Source of the DNA: Thermoplasmata archaeon
Lineage (GTDB): Archaea; Thermoplasmatota; Thermoplasmata; Sysuiplasmatales; Sysuiplasmataceae
Length of the DNA stretch: 64,000 nt
Reading direction: 5' to 3'
NCBI GenBank assembly: GCA_021806165.1
Contig: JAJZXY010000002.1
Span: 101,951-165,950, forward strand
Part shown: piece after piece, positions 49,696 to 57,941 of the stretch
Position numbering within the stretch: position 1 is the stretch's first letter
How the letters are laid out: each line of letters begins with the position of its first letter
Notes under the pieces: model-generated
What the model saw: only the letters and a program-made list of their open reading frames with translations
Told to the model about the DNA's origin: nothing
Databases searched by the model: none
Position numbers and translations under genes: made by a program

Positions 49696-50399
49696 ATTGC
49701 TGACACCTCCGGCGGCCTGATTAAGGATGAAGTCGCCCCTGAAACGAACACATTTGTCCAAATCGTGGAGAATCCCTCCTCGAAATGCACCAGGTTCGGT
49801 GCAGGGTTCCGCCACTTTTCGAATGTCTTGACAGTTGCAAGCTGCCCCACATGGCTTCCGCCTGTGATGAGCGCCTTAGAACCGGGAGCAAGCCTGTAGA
49901 CCTCGCTGACGCGCTGCGCGGGAATTTCAAGCCTGACAACGTCGCCCGTCCTTGCGTCGATGTCACTTATTAGAGTGCGGCCATCATGAAATGTGAGCTG
50001 CTTCCTCCCTCCGCTCATCATGTGCCTGCCCTGGACCCTGCAGAGCTTCCATGATACCTCCTCCTTGCCTACAGGGACCAGGTGGAGCCTGTTACGCCTG
50101 TCTATGAGCATCCTGAAACCGCCCTCTTCTCCCTTGACAGTCAGGACATCCATGAGCCCGACCGGGTAGTTGGGGTCATTCCTCACCTTTCCGTCCACGG
50201 AAAAGCTGCCCTGTGCAATCAGCTTCCTCCCCTCCTTTGCGAGTCCGACAAGGGAGAGCATGTCCCTGACAACCGATATGAGAGGCATCGAATACTCGAG
50301 GCTGTGCGGCCCTGGCGACGGCTTGGCGGCCCAGTAGCTTTCCTTCCTCTTGACGGGCCACCTGTACGGTGCAGCCATTCTCTTGATTCTTCCAGACAT
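49692..50399 (-). CDS. rps4e: Ribosomal protein eS4
   Basis: 235 residues: RIKRMAAPYRWPVKRKESYWAAKPSPGPHSLEYSMPLISVVRDMLSLVGLAKEGRKLIAQGSFSVDGKVRNDPNYPVGLMDVL combines an S4-type RNA-binding motif with a KOW/SH3-like part (PGSKALITGGSHVGQLATV). Archaeal and eukaryotic protein. Confidence 0.97.
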   Translation of the reverse strand: MSGRIKRMAAPYRWPVKRKESYWAAKPSPGPHSLEYSMPLISVVRDMLSLVGLAKEGRKLIAQGSFSVDGKVRNDPNYPVGLMDVLTVKGEEGGFRMLIDRRNRLHLVPVGKEEVSWKLCRVQGRHMMSGGRKQLTFHDGRTLISDIDARTGDVVRLEIPAQRVSEVYRLAPGSKALITGGSHVGQLATVKTFEKWRNPAPNLVHFEEGFSTIWTNVFVSGATSSLIRPPEVSAI

Positions 50400-50403
50400 C
50401 TGT

Positions 50404-50760
50404 TCACCCCTCCTTCTTGAAGTTCCTCTTCGGGTCCTGCGCCATTACTGTGATCATGAGATTGGAAAAGAAGACGGGGCGGGCAGACTGCTTTCCGTCG
50501 GCCTTTGCTATTGTGATGCCGTCTATTGTGACCTTTCTGCTTCTCGTGTCCACCTTCGACACCTTTCCCTCGACACCCCTTATCTCCTTGTCACCCCTCA
50601 TCACCGTCACGGTGTCCCCCTTCCTAAGCGGGGCCTTCCTGACGCCGTGCTGCTTCCTCAGCTCAGGGCTGAGGGGGATGACCATTGACTTCCTGCTCGA
50701 GGTGCTGTCGCGCGTGTGGAGCCTCTTCCTCTGTTTTCTGGCACTGACTGTCATTTTCAT
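50404..50760 (-). CDS. rpl24: Ribosomal protein uL24
   Basis: 118 residues: MTVSARKQRKRLHTRDSTSSRKSMVIPLSPELRKQHGVRKAPLRKGDTVTVMRGDKEIRGVEGKVSKVDTRSRKVTIDGI includes the KOW motif (RKGDTVTVMRGDKEIRGVEGKV). ATG at 50760 overlaps the uL14 stop as TGATG; a second in-frame ATG at 50754 is nearly equivalent. Confidence 0.96.
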   Translation of the reverse strand: MKMTVSARKQRKRLHTRDSTSSRKSMVIPLSPELRKQHGVRKAPLRKGDTVTVMRGDKEIRGVEGKVSKVDTRSRKVTIDGITIAKADGKQSARPVFFSNLMITVMAQDPKRNFKKEG

Positions 50761-51176
50761 CACACTATCATTGATGCCACAGCTGCTATCCTCGGCCACC
50801 TCTCGGCGGCCTCCCTTGCAACCGGGCCCTTGATGTCCGTTCCCTTCGTTTCACCCGTCTCCGTTGTAATCACCGCGGCATTGTCCTCAAACTGCACCAT
50901 CGTCCCGTCTGCGCGCCTGAAAGGTCTCCTCTGCCTCACGATGACAGCATAGACAAGCTGCTTCCTGATCTCGGGCGAACCCTTCTTGACGGTGACAACG
51001 ACTATGTCTCCGATGCCCGCCCTGGGGTATCTCCTGACAGTCCCGTGGTAGCCGGGCACTGCAACGATCTGGGCTGTCTTCGCACCTGTATTGTCAATCA
51101 CATTGAGTCTGCCGCCAGTGCTGACGCCCCTGGTCTGCTTTCCCGCAAGTCCCTTCAATTCACTCCCTCCTCTCAA
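50760..51176 (-). CDS. rpl14: Ribosomal protein uL14
   Basis: 138 residues: [86 protein letters not shown] and the C-terminal [20 protein letters not shown] (K-G-P-V-A---A-RWP--A--A), as in archaea. Its start overlaps uS17 by 17 bases. Confidence 0.97.
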   Translation of the reverse strand: MRGGSELKGLAGKQTRGVSTGGRLNVIDNTGAKTAQIVAVPGYHGTVRRYPRAGIGDIVVVTVKKGSPEIRKQLVYAVIVRQRRPFRRADGTMVQFEDNAAVITTETGETKGTDIKGPVAREAAERWPRIAAVASMIV

Positions 51177-51489
51177 TGACGACGAAATTCACCGTCTTGC
51201 TGAGCGGCCTGCACTCCATGATGCGCACCGTGTCACCCTCAGCCACAGATATGCAGCCCGGAAGGTGCGCGGGATACCTGCTCCTCCTCCTCTGGTACCT
51301 CTCATACTTGGGGTCAAACCTGCTGTACTCCTTCTCCACTATAACGGTCCCCTTCATCCTGGTGCTCACTACAGTCCCGTAGATGGACTGTCCCCTGACG
51401 GAGAGCGTCCCGTGGTAGGGGCATTTCCTGTCTTCGCAGGTGCCCTCAGGAACCTTTTCAACAACGCCTATGTCTCTTGTAACCATCAT
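51160..51489 (-). CDS. rps17: Ribosomal protein uS17
   Basis: 109 residues, OB fold: [85 protein letters not shown]. The archaeal CPYHG sequence is present. Start overlaps the rnp1 stop. Confidence 0.97.
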   Translation of the reverse strand: MMVTRDIGVVEKVPEGTCEDRKCPYHGTLSVRGQSIYGTVVSTRMKGTVIVEKEYSRFDPKYERYQRRRSRYPAHLPGCISVAEGDTVRIMECRPLSKTVNFVVIERRE

Positions 51490-51746
51490 CTCAACCTCTT
51501 GATCCTGTCCTCTGGCCTGAACATAATTCTCTTTCCCTCTACTGTAACCGGTCCTTCAGCCGTTTCGAATATGAAGTTGTGAGTCCTCTTGTCGAACCTC
51601 TTCTCCTGCTCCCCGACATGCAGCATGTTCTTTGTTTCCCAGAGAACCCTGCCTTTTGCCACGGGATGCATTGAGGCGTCGCATACCACGACGCTCCTAC
51701 CTATGAATTCCCCCCTGAGGAACTCCCTTGCATTCACATATCTCAC
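51486..51746 (-). CDS. rnp1: RNase P protein component 1 (Rnp1/Rpp29)
   Basis: 86 residues: [80 protein letters not shown], the Sm-like Rpp29 fold. It stimulates the RNase P ribozyme that matures tRNA 5' ends. Embedded between aIF1 and uS17, the standard archaeal location. Confidence 0.96.
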   Translation of the reverse strand: MRYVNAREFLRGEFIGRSVVVCDASMHPVAKGRVLWETKNMLHVGEQEKRFDKRTHNFIFETAEGPVTVEGKRIMFRPEDRIKRLR

Positions 51747-52042
51747 CTGACCGTGACGCTGAATCCCATTTCCTCCAGCGTCTCCTTGACCTTTCTCTTG
51801 TGGTCACCCTGCAGTTCAATCTTGTTTCCCTTAACAGTCCCGCCTGATGCACACTTCATCTTGAGCTTCTTCGCAAGGGAATCGATATCTATGTCAGAAG
51901 AGTCGAAACCTTCCACGACAGTCATGACCTTTCCATATCTCCTGTTGTCCGTGTATACCACAATTGACTGCTGTTCCCTCGCTATCTGCTCGCACATGCA
52001 AAGCTCTTCGGGCAGACCACATGTAGGGCAGATTCCGGCCAT
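51743..52042 (-). CDS. Translation initiation factor aIF1 (SUI1/eIF1 family)
   Basis: 99 residues: a cysteine-bearing N-terminus ([13 protein letters not shown]) and the SUI1 fold [61 protein letters not shown]. It monitors start-codon pairing in the 30S initiation complex. The N-terminal CxxC...CxC could hold a metal, as in several archaeal SUI1 proteins. Confidence 0.96.
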   Translation of the reverse strand: MAGICPTCGLPEELCMCEQIAREQQSIVVYTDNRRYGKVMTVVEGFDSSDIDIDSLAKKLKMKCASGGTVKGNKIELQGDHKRKVKETLEEMGFSVTVR

Positions 52043-52242
52043 TATTTTTCTTCCTCCCTCTCCACAGAGAGTAATCTGGCAATCTGCTTCCTGAGCGCCC
52101 TGATCTTTCCAGGATCGGCCGGAGCGCCTCCCATTGCTGAAAGGCCGCGCTCATGCATCAGCTCGTCAGCGAGCTGCTTCAGCTTGTCCACCCTCTCCTC
52201 CTTGCGCATTGCCCTGACATCCTTTGCCTTCAGAAGAGGCAT
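52042..52242 (-). CDS. rpl29: Ribosomal protein uL29
   Basis: 66 residues: [64 protein letters not shown], two long helices. The ATG at 52242 has GGGGGTGA a few bases upstream. The in-frame GTG at 52251 is part of that ribosome-binding site and is rejected. Confidence 0.95.
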   Translation of the reverse strand: MPLLKAKDVRAMRKEERVDKLKQLADELMHERGLSAMGGAPADPGKIRALRKQIARLLSVEREEEK

Positions 52243-52247
52243 GCCGA

Positions 52248-53018
52248 TCACTCACCCCCGCTCCCGCCTTCATCCTGCGGTTCTGCAGGCGGCTCGGGTT
52301 CAGGAGCCGGATGCTCGGGCTGCTCTGCCTGCACCGGCTGCTCTGCCTGCACCGGCTGCGCCGGCTCCTCCAGCTCAAATGGAACTGGCTCGGGCTCGAC
52401 CGGAATCTCTATCCCGGCCTGCGACGGCTCAAGAACGGTGATCTCATCGGGCAGCTTTGCGTCAGGCAGCATGATCTGGACCTTGACCCCTATGATACCC
52501 AGCTTGAGCTTTGCCCCTGCAAAGCCCTCGCGGATGAAGAGTCTCTTCGGCTCACCGCAGTACTTCACATGCCCCTCCTTGAACTTCTCGGTGCGGTGCC
52601 TCTGTCCTGTGAGCTTGCCTGATATGACAACCTGGCAGCCCCTCGCTCCCGAATCCATTATGCGCCTGACTGTGGAATGGCCCGCCCTCCTGAAGTGCCA
52701 TCCCCTCTCCAGAGCAAATGCAAGCTTCTTCGCCATAATCTGAGCATTCAGGTTCGGGTTGGAATCCTCCTGCACCTCAATCTGCGGGTTGTCGAAGTCG
52801 AAGAGTTCCTCCATCTGCCCGGTGAGCGCCTTGATGACGCCTCCCTTCCTGCCGATGACCAGTCCGGGCCTTTCGGCTATAAGCGTCACCCTTGTCCCCA
52901 GGGGTGTTCTCTGGATGTCGATGCCTCCGAAGCCGGCCCTGTCGACCTCCTTCATCATGTACTCCTTGAGCAGGACGCGCCTCGTGTTCTCGTTGATAAA
53001 CTTCCTCTCACCTGTCAT
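52248..53018 (-). CDS. rps3: Ribosomal protein uS3 with a proline/glutamate-rich tail
   Basis: 256 residues. N-terminal KH domain (FGGIDIQRTPLGTRVTLIAERPGLVIGRKGGVIKALTGQMEELF) with the GRKG loop, C-terminal uS3 domain (RRIMDSGARGCQVVISGKLTGQRHRTEKFKEGHVKYCGEP). A low-complexity tail from about 215 contains QPVQAEQPVQAEQPEHPAPE. The ATG at 53018 follows a GAGG Shine-Dalgarno sequence; a TTG at 53024 is also in frame. Confidence 0.96.
   Translation of the reverse strand: MTGERKFINENTRRVLLKEYMMKEVDRAGFGGIDIQRTPLGTRVTLIAERPGLVIGRKGGVIKALTGQMEELFDFDNPQIEVQEDSNPNLNAQIMAKKLAFALERGWHFRRAGHSTVRRIMDSGARGCQVVISGKLTGQRHRTEKFKEGHVKYCGEPKRLFIREGFAGAKLKLGIIGVKVQIMLPDAKLPDEITVLEPSQAGIEIPVEPEPVPFELEEPAQPVQAEQPVQAEQPEHPAPEPEPPAEPQDEGGSGGE
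52321..52356. repeat. Two exact 18-base tandem repeats in the uS3 tail
   Basis: TGCTCTGCCTGCACCGGC occurs twice head-to-tail and encodes the repeated PVQAEQ unit on the minus strand. A recent replication-slippage duplication in a low-complexity tail. Confidence 0.8.
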
Positions 53019-53027
53019 AAGCAAACC

Positions 53028-53474
53028 TCACTTTACCTCTTCCAGTATGACTTCGATATGCACCCTCTCCCTCTTCCACTGGCCGCTCCTCCCGTGTGCA
53101 CGCGGCCTTGAATAGTTGTACGCCTGGCCCCTGTGGGAGGATATTGTATGGATGCGCATGCTGTCTGCGTCAAGCCCCTTGTACTCAGCATTGTGCTGCG
53201 CCTCCTCTATCGCCTTCTTTATGGTGGCAGCGGCCTTAACAGGGAAGCGGCCCGGGCCAACGCCCTTCTTGTGCGTGACCTGCTTGTTGTAGTGCCTGAA
53301 TGCGACCGGTTTCTTCAGTGCAATCACATTGTCGAGAAAGTCGAGAGCGCTCTCGACCTTCCTGCCGCGCAGTGACCTGCATATCTCCCTGGCGTGCTTG
53401 GGGGATATGTCGGAATCCTTGAGCAGTGCGCGCGCAGTCGTATCGGCATCTGTCTGCTGTGTGTAACCGTTCAT
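53028..53474 (-). CDS. rpl22: Ribosomal protein uL22
   Basis: 148 residues from MNGYTQQTDADTTARALLKDSDISPKHAREICRSLRGRKVESALDFLDNVIALKKPVAFRHYNKQVTHKKG, with the tunnel beta-hairpin region RIHTISSHRGQAYNYSRPRAHGRSGQWKRERVHIEVILEE. The ATG at 53474 with upstream GTGAGG is preferred to an in-frame start at 53486. Confidence 0.96.
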   Translation of the reverse strand: MNGYTQQTDADTTARALLKDSDISPKHAREICRSLRGRKVESALDFLDNVIALKKPVAFRHYNKQVTHKKGVGPGRFPVKAAATIKKAIEEAQHNAEYKGLDADSMRIHTISSHRGQAYNYSRPRAHGRSGQWKRERVHIEVILEEVK

Positions 53475-53482
53475 GTAATCCC

Positions 53483-53941
53483 TCACTTAAGCGGCAGGAA
53501 CTTCGAACCTCTGGTGGCGCCAACGCCCGGTCCCGAATGGTGTGTGAAATGCCTCGTGAGCGCAAACTCGCCGATTGCATGCCCTATCATTTCAGGCTTG
53601 ATTTCAATCTCCCTGTACTCCTTGCCAGTGTAGACTGATACAACCTTCCCGACAAAATCGGGAAGTATGAATATCTCCCTTCTGTGCGTCTTGACGGCCC
53701 CGCCATCTGAACCGCGGAGCTTGTCCACAAATGTCTGCTGCTCCCTGTTGAGACCGCGCCTGTATGAGCGCCTCGCGCGTGAAGGCAGGAGTGGAAGGAG
53801 TTCAGTCATCGTCAGGGCCTGGAGCTGCTCCAGCGTATATCCCCTGTAGGTGAATTCCTTCTTCCTTTTGACAGTGGTCCTGGCCTTCCTTCTGCCGCCC
53901 TTCTTCCTGGCAAGCTTGCTCTCGAGCGTCTCTTCAACCAT
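53483..53941 (-). CDS. rps19: Ribosomal protein uS19
   Basis: 152 residues, long archaeal form: KKEFTYRGYTLEQLQALTMTELLPLLPSRARRSYRRGLNREQQTFVDKLR and the conserved TFVGKVVSVYTGKEYREIEIKPEMIGHAIGEFALTRHFTHHSGPGVGATRGSKFLPLK-like C-terminus. ATG at 53941 chosen over a TTG at 53947. Confidence 0.97.
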   Translation of the reverse strand: MVEETLESKLARKKGGRRKARTTVKRKKEFTYRGYTLEQLQALTMTELLPLLPSRARRSYRRGLNREQQTFVDKLRGSDGGAVKTHRREIFILPDFVGKVVSVYTGKEYREIEIKPEMIGHAIGEFALTRHFTHHSGPGVGATRGSKFLPLK

Positions 53942-53947
53942 ATCCAA

Positions 53948-54649
53948 TCATGCCCTCCTATTCCTCTTCTTGGGGGAAAGCCTGCCGACCTTCTGCCCTG
54001 GCCTCGATCCCCTCCCGACGGTGCTGGGTCTGCCGACATGCTGGTGTGAGCCGCCGCCGAACGGGTGGTTTATCGGATTCATTGCCACTCCGCTGACATG
54101 CAGATAGTCCTTTGCCTTGGCCCTCATCGCATGGAACTTCTTGCCCGCCTTTGCAAACGGCTTGTCTATCCTGCCGCCGCCGGCCGGTATGCCCACGGAA
54201 ACATAGCACCTGTTGTCCAGTCTCTTGAACGAACCGGACGGAAGCTCAACCGTTGTCTGGTCGCCATGACTGATGACAGTGGCAGACGTCCCAGCTGTCT
54301 TCACAAGCTTGCCGCCGTCGCCGGGTCTTATCTCCAGGTTGAATACCTGGACACCTTCGGGTATTTCCCCGACCGGCATGACATTGCCGCTGCTCAGTGG
54401 CGAGCCGGGGCCGATGGTTATCTCCTGTCCAACGAAGTTGCCCTCAGCCGCAATCATGTATTCCTGCCTGCCGGGCAGGCTGACCTTTAGAAGCGGAGTG
54501 CTCCTGCCCGGAGCGTGGATAATGTCTGTGACAGTCCCCCTGGCCTCCCTGGCGGAGGGGTGCCTTCCGGGTGCAACGTGCTTGAAGCTGGGTGACCTGT
54601 AGTTCGGTCCCCCCTTGCCTCTCCTCTGTGTCCTCAACTGCTTTCCCAA
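53948..54649 (-). CDS. rpl2: Ribosomal protein uL2
   Basis: 233 residues: GKQLRTQRRGKGGPNYRSPSFKHVAPGRHP at the N-terminus and SGVAMNPINHPFGGGSHQHVGRPSTVGRGSRPGQKVGRLSPKKR at the C-terminus, including the functionally important histidine of GGGSHQH near the peptidyl-transferase centre. Confidence 0.97.
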   Translation of the reverse strand: MGKQLRTQRRGKGGPNYRSPSFKHVAPGRHPSAREARGTVTDIIHAPGRSTPLLKVSLPGRQEYMIAAEGNFVGQEITIGPGSPLSSGNVMPVGEIPEGVQVFNLEIRPGDGGKLVKTAGTSATVISHGDQTTVELPSGSFKRLDNRCYVSVGIPAGGGRIDKPFAKAGKKFHAMRAKAKDYLHVSGVAMNPINHPFGGGSHQHVGRPSTVGRGSRPGQKVGRLSPKKRNRRA

Positions 54650-54659
54650 TTTATCACCT

Positions 54660-54980
54660 TCAGATGATGCCTATCCTGACACCTATGTCTTCTGCCGAAT
54701 GCCCTTCCTTGAGCTTTATTATGGCGTGCTTGCCGTCGCTCCTTATTTTCACATTGACGCCCTCGACCTCGACCTCGTAGCGCTTCTCGAACGCCTCCTT
54801 CACCTCGGCCTTGGTCGCGTTGCGCCTGACAATGAATTCTAGCCTGTTTCCATCCTTCAGTCCGAGCCTTGCAGTCCCGGACATCGCATTCATGGTCTTT
54901 TCTGTCACATAGGGGTGGATAAGCACACTGTATTCCTCCAGCCCCCTGACATATGAGCCTCTCCTCGACACTTCAGTCAC
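54660..54980 (-). CDS. rpl23: Ribosomal protein uL23
   Basis: 106 residues: YSVLIHPYVTEKTMNAMSGTARLGLKDGNRLEFIVRRNATKAEVKEAFEKRYEVEVEGVNVKIRSDGKHAIIKLKEGHSAEDIGVRIGII. Tunnel-exit protein and docking site for SRP and SecY. Overlaps the uL4 stop; about 20 residues of N-terminal extension. Confidence 0.96.
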   Translation of the reverse strand: MTEVSRRGSYVRGLEEYSVLIHPYVTEKTMNAMSGTARLGLKDGNRLEFIVRRNATKAEVKEAFEKRYEVEVEGVNVKIRSDGKHAIIKLKEGHSAEDIGVRIGII

Positions 54981-55782
54981 CCCTGAGCATTTCTATTGCC
55001 TTCTGGCTGAAAACAACCAGTCTGCCCGGGGATCCGCCCGGAGCAAGCCTTTCTGTGCTCAGGTCAGACGGAACGCACACTTCCACTCCCGGGAAGTTCC
55101 TTGCACTCCTGCAGAGAGGCTGGTCCCTTGAAGAGAGCACCACTAGAGGACCGGTGGGCTGCCTGTAGCGCCTGTTCCTCATCTTTCCCCTGCCTGCCCT
55201 GATATGCTTGCCGTCCCTTGCCCTTATCACATCATCCAGGACGCCTATCTTACCGAACATCTGCTCAACGTCCGCTGCCTTGGAGATTGCCTCCGCTTCA
55301 TCCTCAACTATCACAGGGACGGATATCTCCTCGTCAAACCTGTGTCCCCTTCCCCTGACGAGGGAAGGCACTGCTGCAGATGCGATGGATGAATTCCTTG
55401 CAATCCTGCGCTCCTTCTCATTGATCTTGATTTGCCACGATTTTTCGACGCGCGGGGGATGAGCCCTCCTCCCGCCGACGTTGTTGGGGGACTGGGCGCC
55501 CGTCGACTGACCCTTTATGCGCTGTATCCTGGCGACTCCCCTTCCCTTGCCCCATGTCTCAACCGAATGCCTCATTCCAGCCCTGAACTTGGGTGAGTAA
55601 GGCTGCCTCCTGTTGGAGTGTGATGCAACGAAGTCCCTCCTTATCAGGTCCGGTCTTATGACCGTGGAAAAAACAGCCGGAAGCTCCAGCTCGCCCTTTA
55701 TCTCGCCTGAAACCGTGTAGATGTATGCATACCCCTCCCTCAGGGGCTGCTCCTCCACAACCTGTTCTGCCCCTTCCGCCAT
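54973..55782 (-). CDS. rpl4: Ribosomal protein uL4
   Basis: 269 residues: ELELPAVFSTVIRPDLIRRDFVASHSNRRQPYSPKFRAGMRHSVETWGKGRGVARIQRIKG includes the long rRNA-embedded loop, followed by GGRRAHPPRVEKSWQIKINEKERRIARNSSIAS. The C-terminal half is globular and ends SQKAIEMLRGD. Confidence 0.97.
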   Translation of the reverse strand: MAEGAEQVVEEQPLREGYAYIYTVSGEIKGELELPAVFSTVIRPDLIRRDFVASHSNRRQPYSPKFRAGMRHSVETWGKGRGVARIQRIKGQSTGAQSPNNVGGRRAHPPRVEKSWQIKINEKERRIARNSSIASAAVPSLVRGRGHRFDEEISVPVIVEDEAEAISKAADVEQMFGKIGVLDDVIRARDGKHIRAGRGKMRNRRYRQPTGPLVVLSSRDQPLCRSARNFPGVEVCVPSDLSTERLAPGGSPGRLVVFSQKAIEMLRGD

Positions 55783-55783
55783 T

Positions 55784-56785
55784 TTAGACCCCCTGCTTTG
55801 ATTCGGTGGAAACGTATGTGAGCACAGGCGCCTCCTTTACTGTCATGAGCGTCGGTCTGACTGCGTCACGCAGCCTGATCAGCCTCTTGGCCGGCCCTGG
55901 AACGCTTCCGTGAAGCAGCAGATAGCTGCCGCTGACCTTGCCATAGTTGACAAAACCGCCCTTCGGGGTTATCTCCTCCCCCTTCGTCCCGACCTTCAGA
56001 ACGCGCTTGTTGAGCTCCGTCCTCTGGTGGTATCCCATCTGCCCTGACTGGGGGACAGTCGGCCATATGTAACCGGGTCTCTTCGGGCCCAGCGTTCCAA
56101 TCATTCTCCTGTGCTTGCTGTTCTTGTGGGAAAGCAGTTTCACACCCCACCTCTTGACATGTCCCTGAAAACCTTTGCCCTTGGTGACTGCAATGACATC
56201 GACAACATCCCCGTCCCTGACATACTCTGAAACGCCTATCTCCTTCCCGAGGAGTGACAGTGCGTATTCTACCCTCTGCTCGAAAGTGCCGCCGCCTATT
56301 CGCATCTCCATAAGATCAGGCTTTTTCTTTGGCACACCTGTCAGGAGGGACGGCTGCGTGTGGACAATGACATTGACCTCTTCCCCCTGCAGCTTCTTCA
56401 GCTCCTCAGGGGGAGTCCCCTTGGCAGACTTGGGTCCGCGGCCCGTCTTGCGCCCGAGCTCCTTCTCAACCCTGTCCGCCCACAGCTCTCCGACCGTCTT
56501 CAGCCCGTAGCCGTCATTCTGGTAAAGCCTCACCGCGGCCACCCTGAGCGGCGGCGTCTCGATAACTGTAACCGGGACCTGTACCTCCTGTCCCGAAGTC
56601 GTGGAACTCGGCCTGTAGTCAACCAGCATGGCATGCGTCATGCCCGCCTTGTAGCCTGCAAACCCCTGCACCCTGGGTGCCTCTCCCGGTTCAGGCCACG
56701 TGTCGAGCTTTGGAACTGCACGCTTCGCCCTCTTTCTGGGCGAGAAGCCCATTGACCCTCGTCTTGGTCTCCTTATATTTGGCAT
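55784..56785 (-). CDS. rpl3: Ribosomal protein uL3
   Basis: 333 residues from MPNIRRPRRGSMGFSPRKRAKR, the usual archaeal start. FAGYKAGMTHAMLVD and VTKGKGFQGHVKRWGVKLLSHKNSKHRRMIGTLGPKRPGYIWPTVPQSGQMGYHQRTELNKR are strongly conserved. The ATG at 56785 is chosen; an upstream in-frame ATG at 56836 adds 17 residues unlike the family. First gene of the ribosomal operon. Confidence 0.97.
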   Translation of the reverse strand: MPNIRRPRRGSMGFSPRKRAKRAVPKLDTWPEPGEAPRVQGFAGYKAGMTHAMLVDYRPSSTTSGQEVQVPVTVIETPPLRVAAVRLYQNDGYGLKTVGELWADRVEKELGRKTGRGPKSAKGTPPEELKKLQGEEVNVIVHTQPSLLTGVPKKKPDLMEMRIGGGTFEQRVEYALSLLGKEIGVSEYVRDGDVVDVIAVTKGKGFQGHVKRWGVKLLSHKNSKHRRMIGTLGPKRPGYIWPTVPQSGQMGYHQRTELNKRVLKVGTKGEEITPKGGFVNYGKVSGSYLLLHGSVPGPAKRLIRLRDAVRPTLMTVKEAPVLTYVSTESKQGV

Positions 56786-56990
56786 TGACTGACACCTTCC
56801 ATCTTGCAGGGTGAGCCGCCCGCCCGGCGACAGCATCCCTAAAGACTAATCCCTGTTTCCATGCAACCGTGACGCCGCCTCAGTCCCCAGAATGCTCGGG
56901 GGGCCGGTTACTGGGATGCGATGCATTGCCCAAGAGCGTGTGGCTGCACGCGAGGATTGAAGGTTGCTAAGTGGTGGTTGTATTTAAAAC
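56786..56990 (-). promoter_or_regulatory. Leader and promoter of the ribosomal operon
   Basis: On the minus strand GTTTTAAATA (56990-56981) is a good TATA box, giving a predicted start near 56955. This leaves an untranslated leader of about 170 bases before uL3, unusually long where most promoters in the window are leaderless or nearly so. No recognised ribosomal-protein binding motif was seen by eye. A nearer, weaker promoter cannot be excluded. Confidence 0.45.
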
Positions 56991-57020
56991 TGACCCCGCT
57001 CGGCGAGAGCCGTCCCAGCT

Positions 57021-57464
57021 TCAGTCTGGCGTGATGCGGGACAAGGTCCTGCGCCTTATATCCTCCTCGAAGTTTGATGCAAGCCTGTCGAGGGAGCGCT
57101 TCAGCTCCTCCACCCTGCCCCTTATCCCCGAGCTTATCGATTCTACATCCAGCAGCGCATACTCATGCATGTACCCTCCCTCGCGGAGAGTCACAGTCTC
57201 CCTGTAGCATATGCCCAGGGACATCAGCTTCGAGAGCGCCCTGTGAACCGTGCTCCTGTCCCTTCCTGTCAGCGAGGCGAGGCTGTCAAGCGTGGCCCGC
57301 CCCTCCCGTGCCAGCACGTATATGAGTGATTCTTCGAAATCCTTCAGTCCGAAGACGCAGCTGAGCAGGTCGCTGCAGCTTGCCTCCTTCCTGCTGAGGT
57401 TGTAGAGTTGAAGCATTGCCCTCCCGGGGGAGTCAGCGCAGAGGATGGTCTTAAAGTATTGCAT
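57021..57464 (-). CDS. TrmB/MarR-type winged-helix regulator
   Basis: 147 residues. The central part (FGLKDFEESLIYVLAREGRATLDSLASLTGRDRSTVHRALSKLMSLGICYRETVTLREGGYMHEYALLDVESISSGIRGRVEELKRSLDRLASNFEEDI) is a winged helix with a C-terminal dimerisation coiled coil, as in archaeal TrmB-like regulators without the sugar domain. The ATG at 57464 lies inside a dyad and about 25 bases from an AT-rich TATA region shared with the divergent DUF302 operon, which it probably controls together with itself. Confidence 0.82.
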   Translation of the reverse strand: MQYFKTILCADSPGRAMLQLYNLSRKEASCSDLLSCVFGLKDFEESLIYVLAREGRATLDSLASLTGRDRSTVHRALSKLMSLGICYRETVTLREGGYMHEYALLDVESISSGIRGRVEELKRSLDRLASNFEEDIRRRTLSRITPD

Positions 57465-57497
57465 GATTTTGGCAATACCACAATATTATTATAATCA
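57456..57497. promoter_or_regulatory. Divergent promoter region with a 7-base-arm dyad
   Basis: GTATTGC-N9-GCAATAC (57456-57462 and 57472-57478) covers the start codon of the TrmB-like gene and its predicted start site. The adjacent TATTATTATAAT (about 57484-57495) can serve as TATA box in both directions, giving short leaders for the regulator (minus) and for the DUF302 gene (plus). This is the layout of an autoregulated repressor controlling a divergent operon. Confidence 0.6.
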
Positions 57498-57524
57498 CAG
57501 CCTTTAGCGCATAACGGAGTGTTC

Positions 57525-57941
57525 ATGAAGGACGAAGGATTGTTTCATGAGTCGGTCCTTGAGGGAATGACAGTCGACCAGGCAGCGGAGAGGATAAGGC
57601 CCCTACTGCAGTCCGAGGGATTCGGCATCCTCGGGGATATAAGCTTCGACAGGGTGCTCAGGGAGAAGACCGGGGAGAGAATATCCCCCATAAGGCTGCT
57701 GGAGGTATGCAACCCGGGATTTGCACTGAAGGCCGTGGGCGTCAGCCGGGATCTGGCTCTCATGATGCCCTGCAGGCTCACACTCTTCGAGTCGGGCAGG
57801 GGCGTCCGTATGTCGCTCTTCAGGCCCACCGCCGCCCTTTCACTTGTCGGTTCGGACGCATCCGGACTTGCGAACGAGGTCGAGGGGAAGCTGGTCGACG
57901 TAATGCGGAGGCTGGCCACAGGCGAAAAAGAGGTGAAATGA
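57525..57941 (+). CDS. DUF302 domain protein
   Basis: 138 residues: MTVDQAAERIRPLLQSEGFGILGDISFDRVLREKTGERISPIRLLEVCNPGFALKAVGVSRDLALMMPCRLTLFESGRGVRMSLFRP is the DUF302 fold (ILGDID---L--K-G----P-R-LEVCNP). Function unknown; DUF302 proteins often neighbour thioredoxins and redox or sulfur genes. The ATG at 57525 has a GGAG six to nine bases upstream. The next start codon follows the stop directly. Confidence 0.88.
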   Translation: MKDEGLFHESVLEGMTVDQAAERIRPLLQSEGFGILGDISFDRVLREKTGERISPIRLLEVCNPGFALKAVGVSRDLALMMPCRLTLFESGRGVRMSLFRPTAALSLVGSDASGLANEVEGKLVDVMRRLATGEKEVK

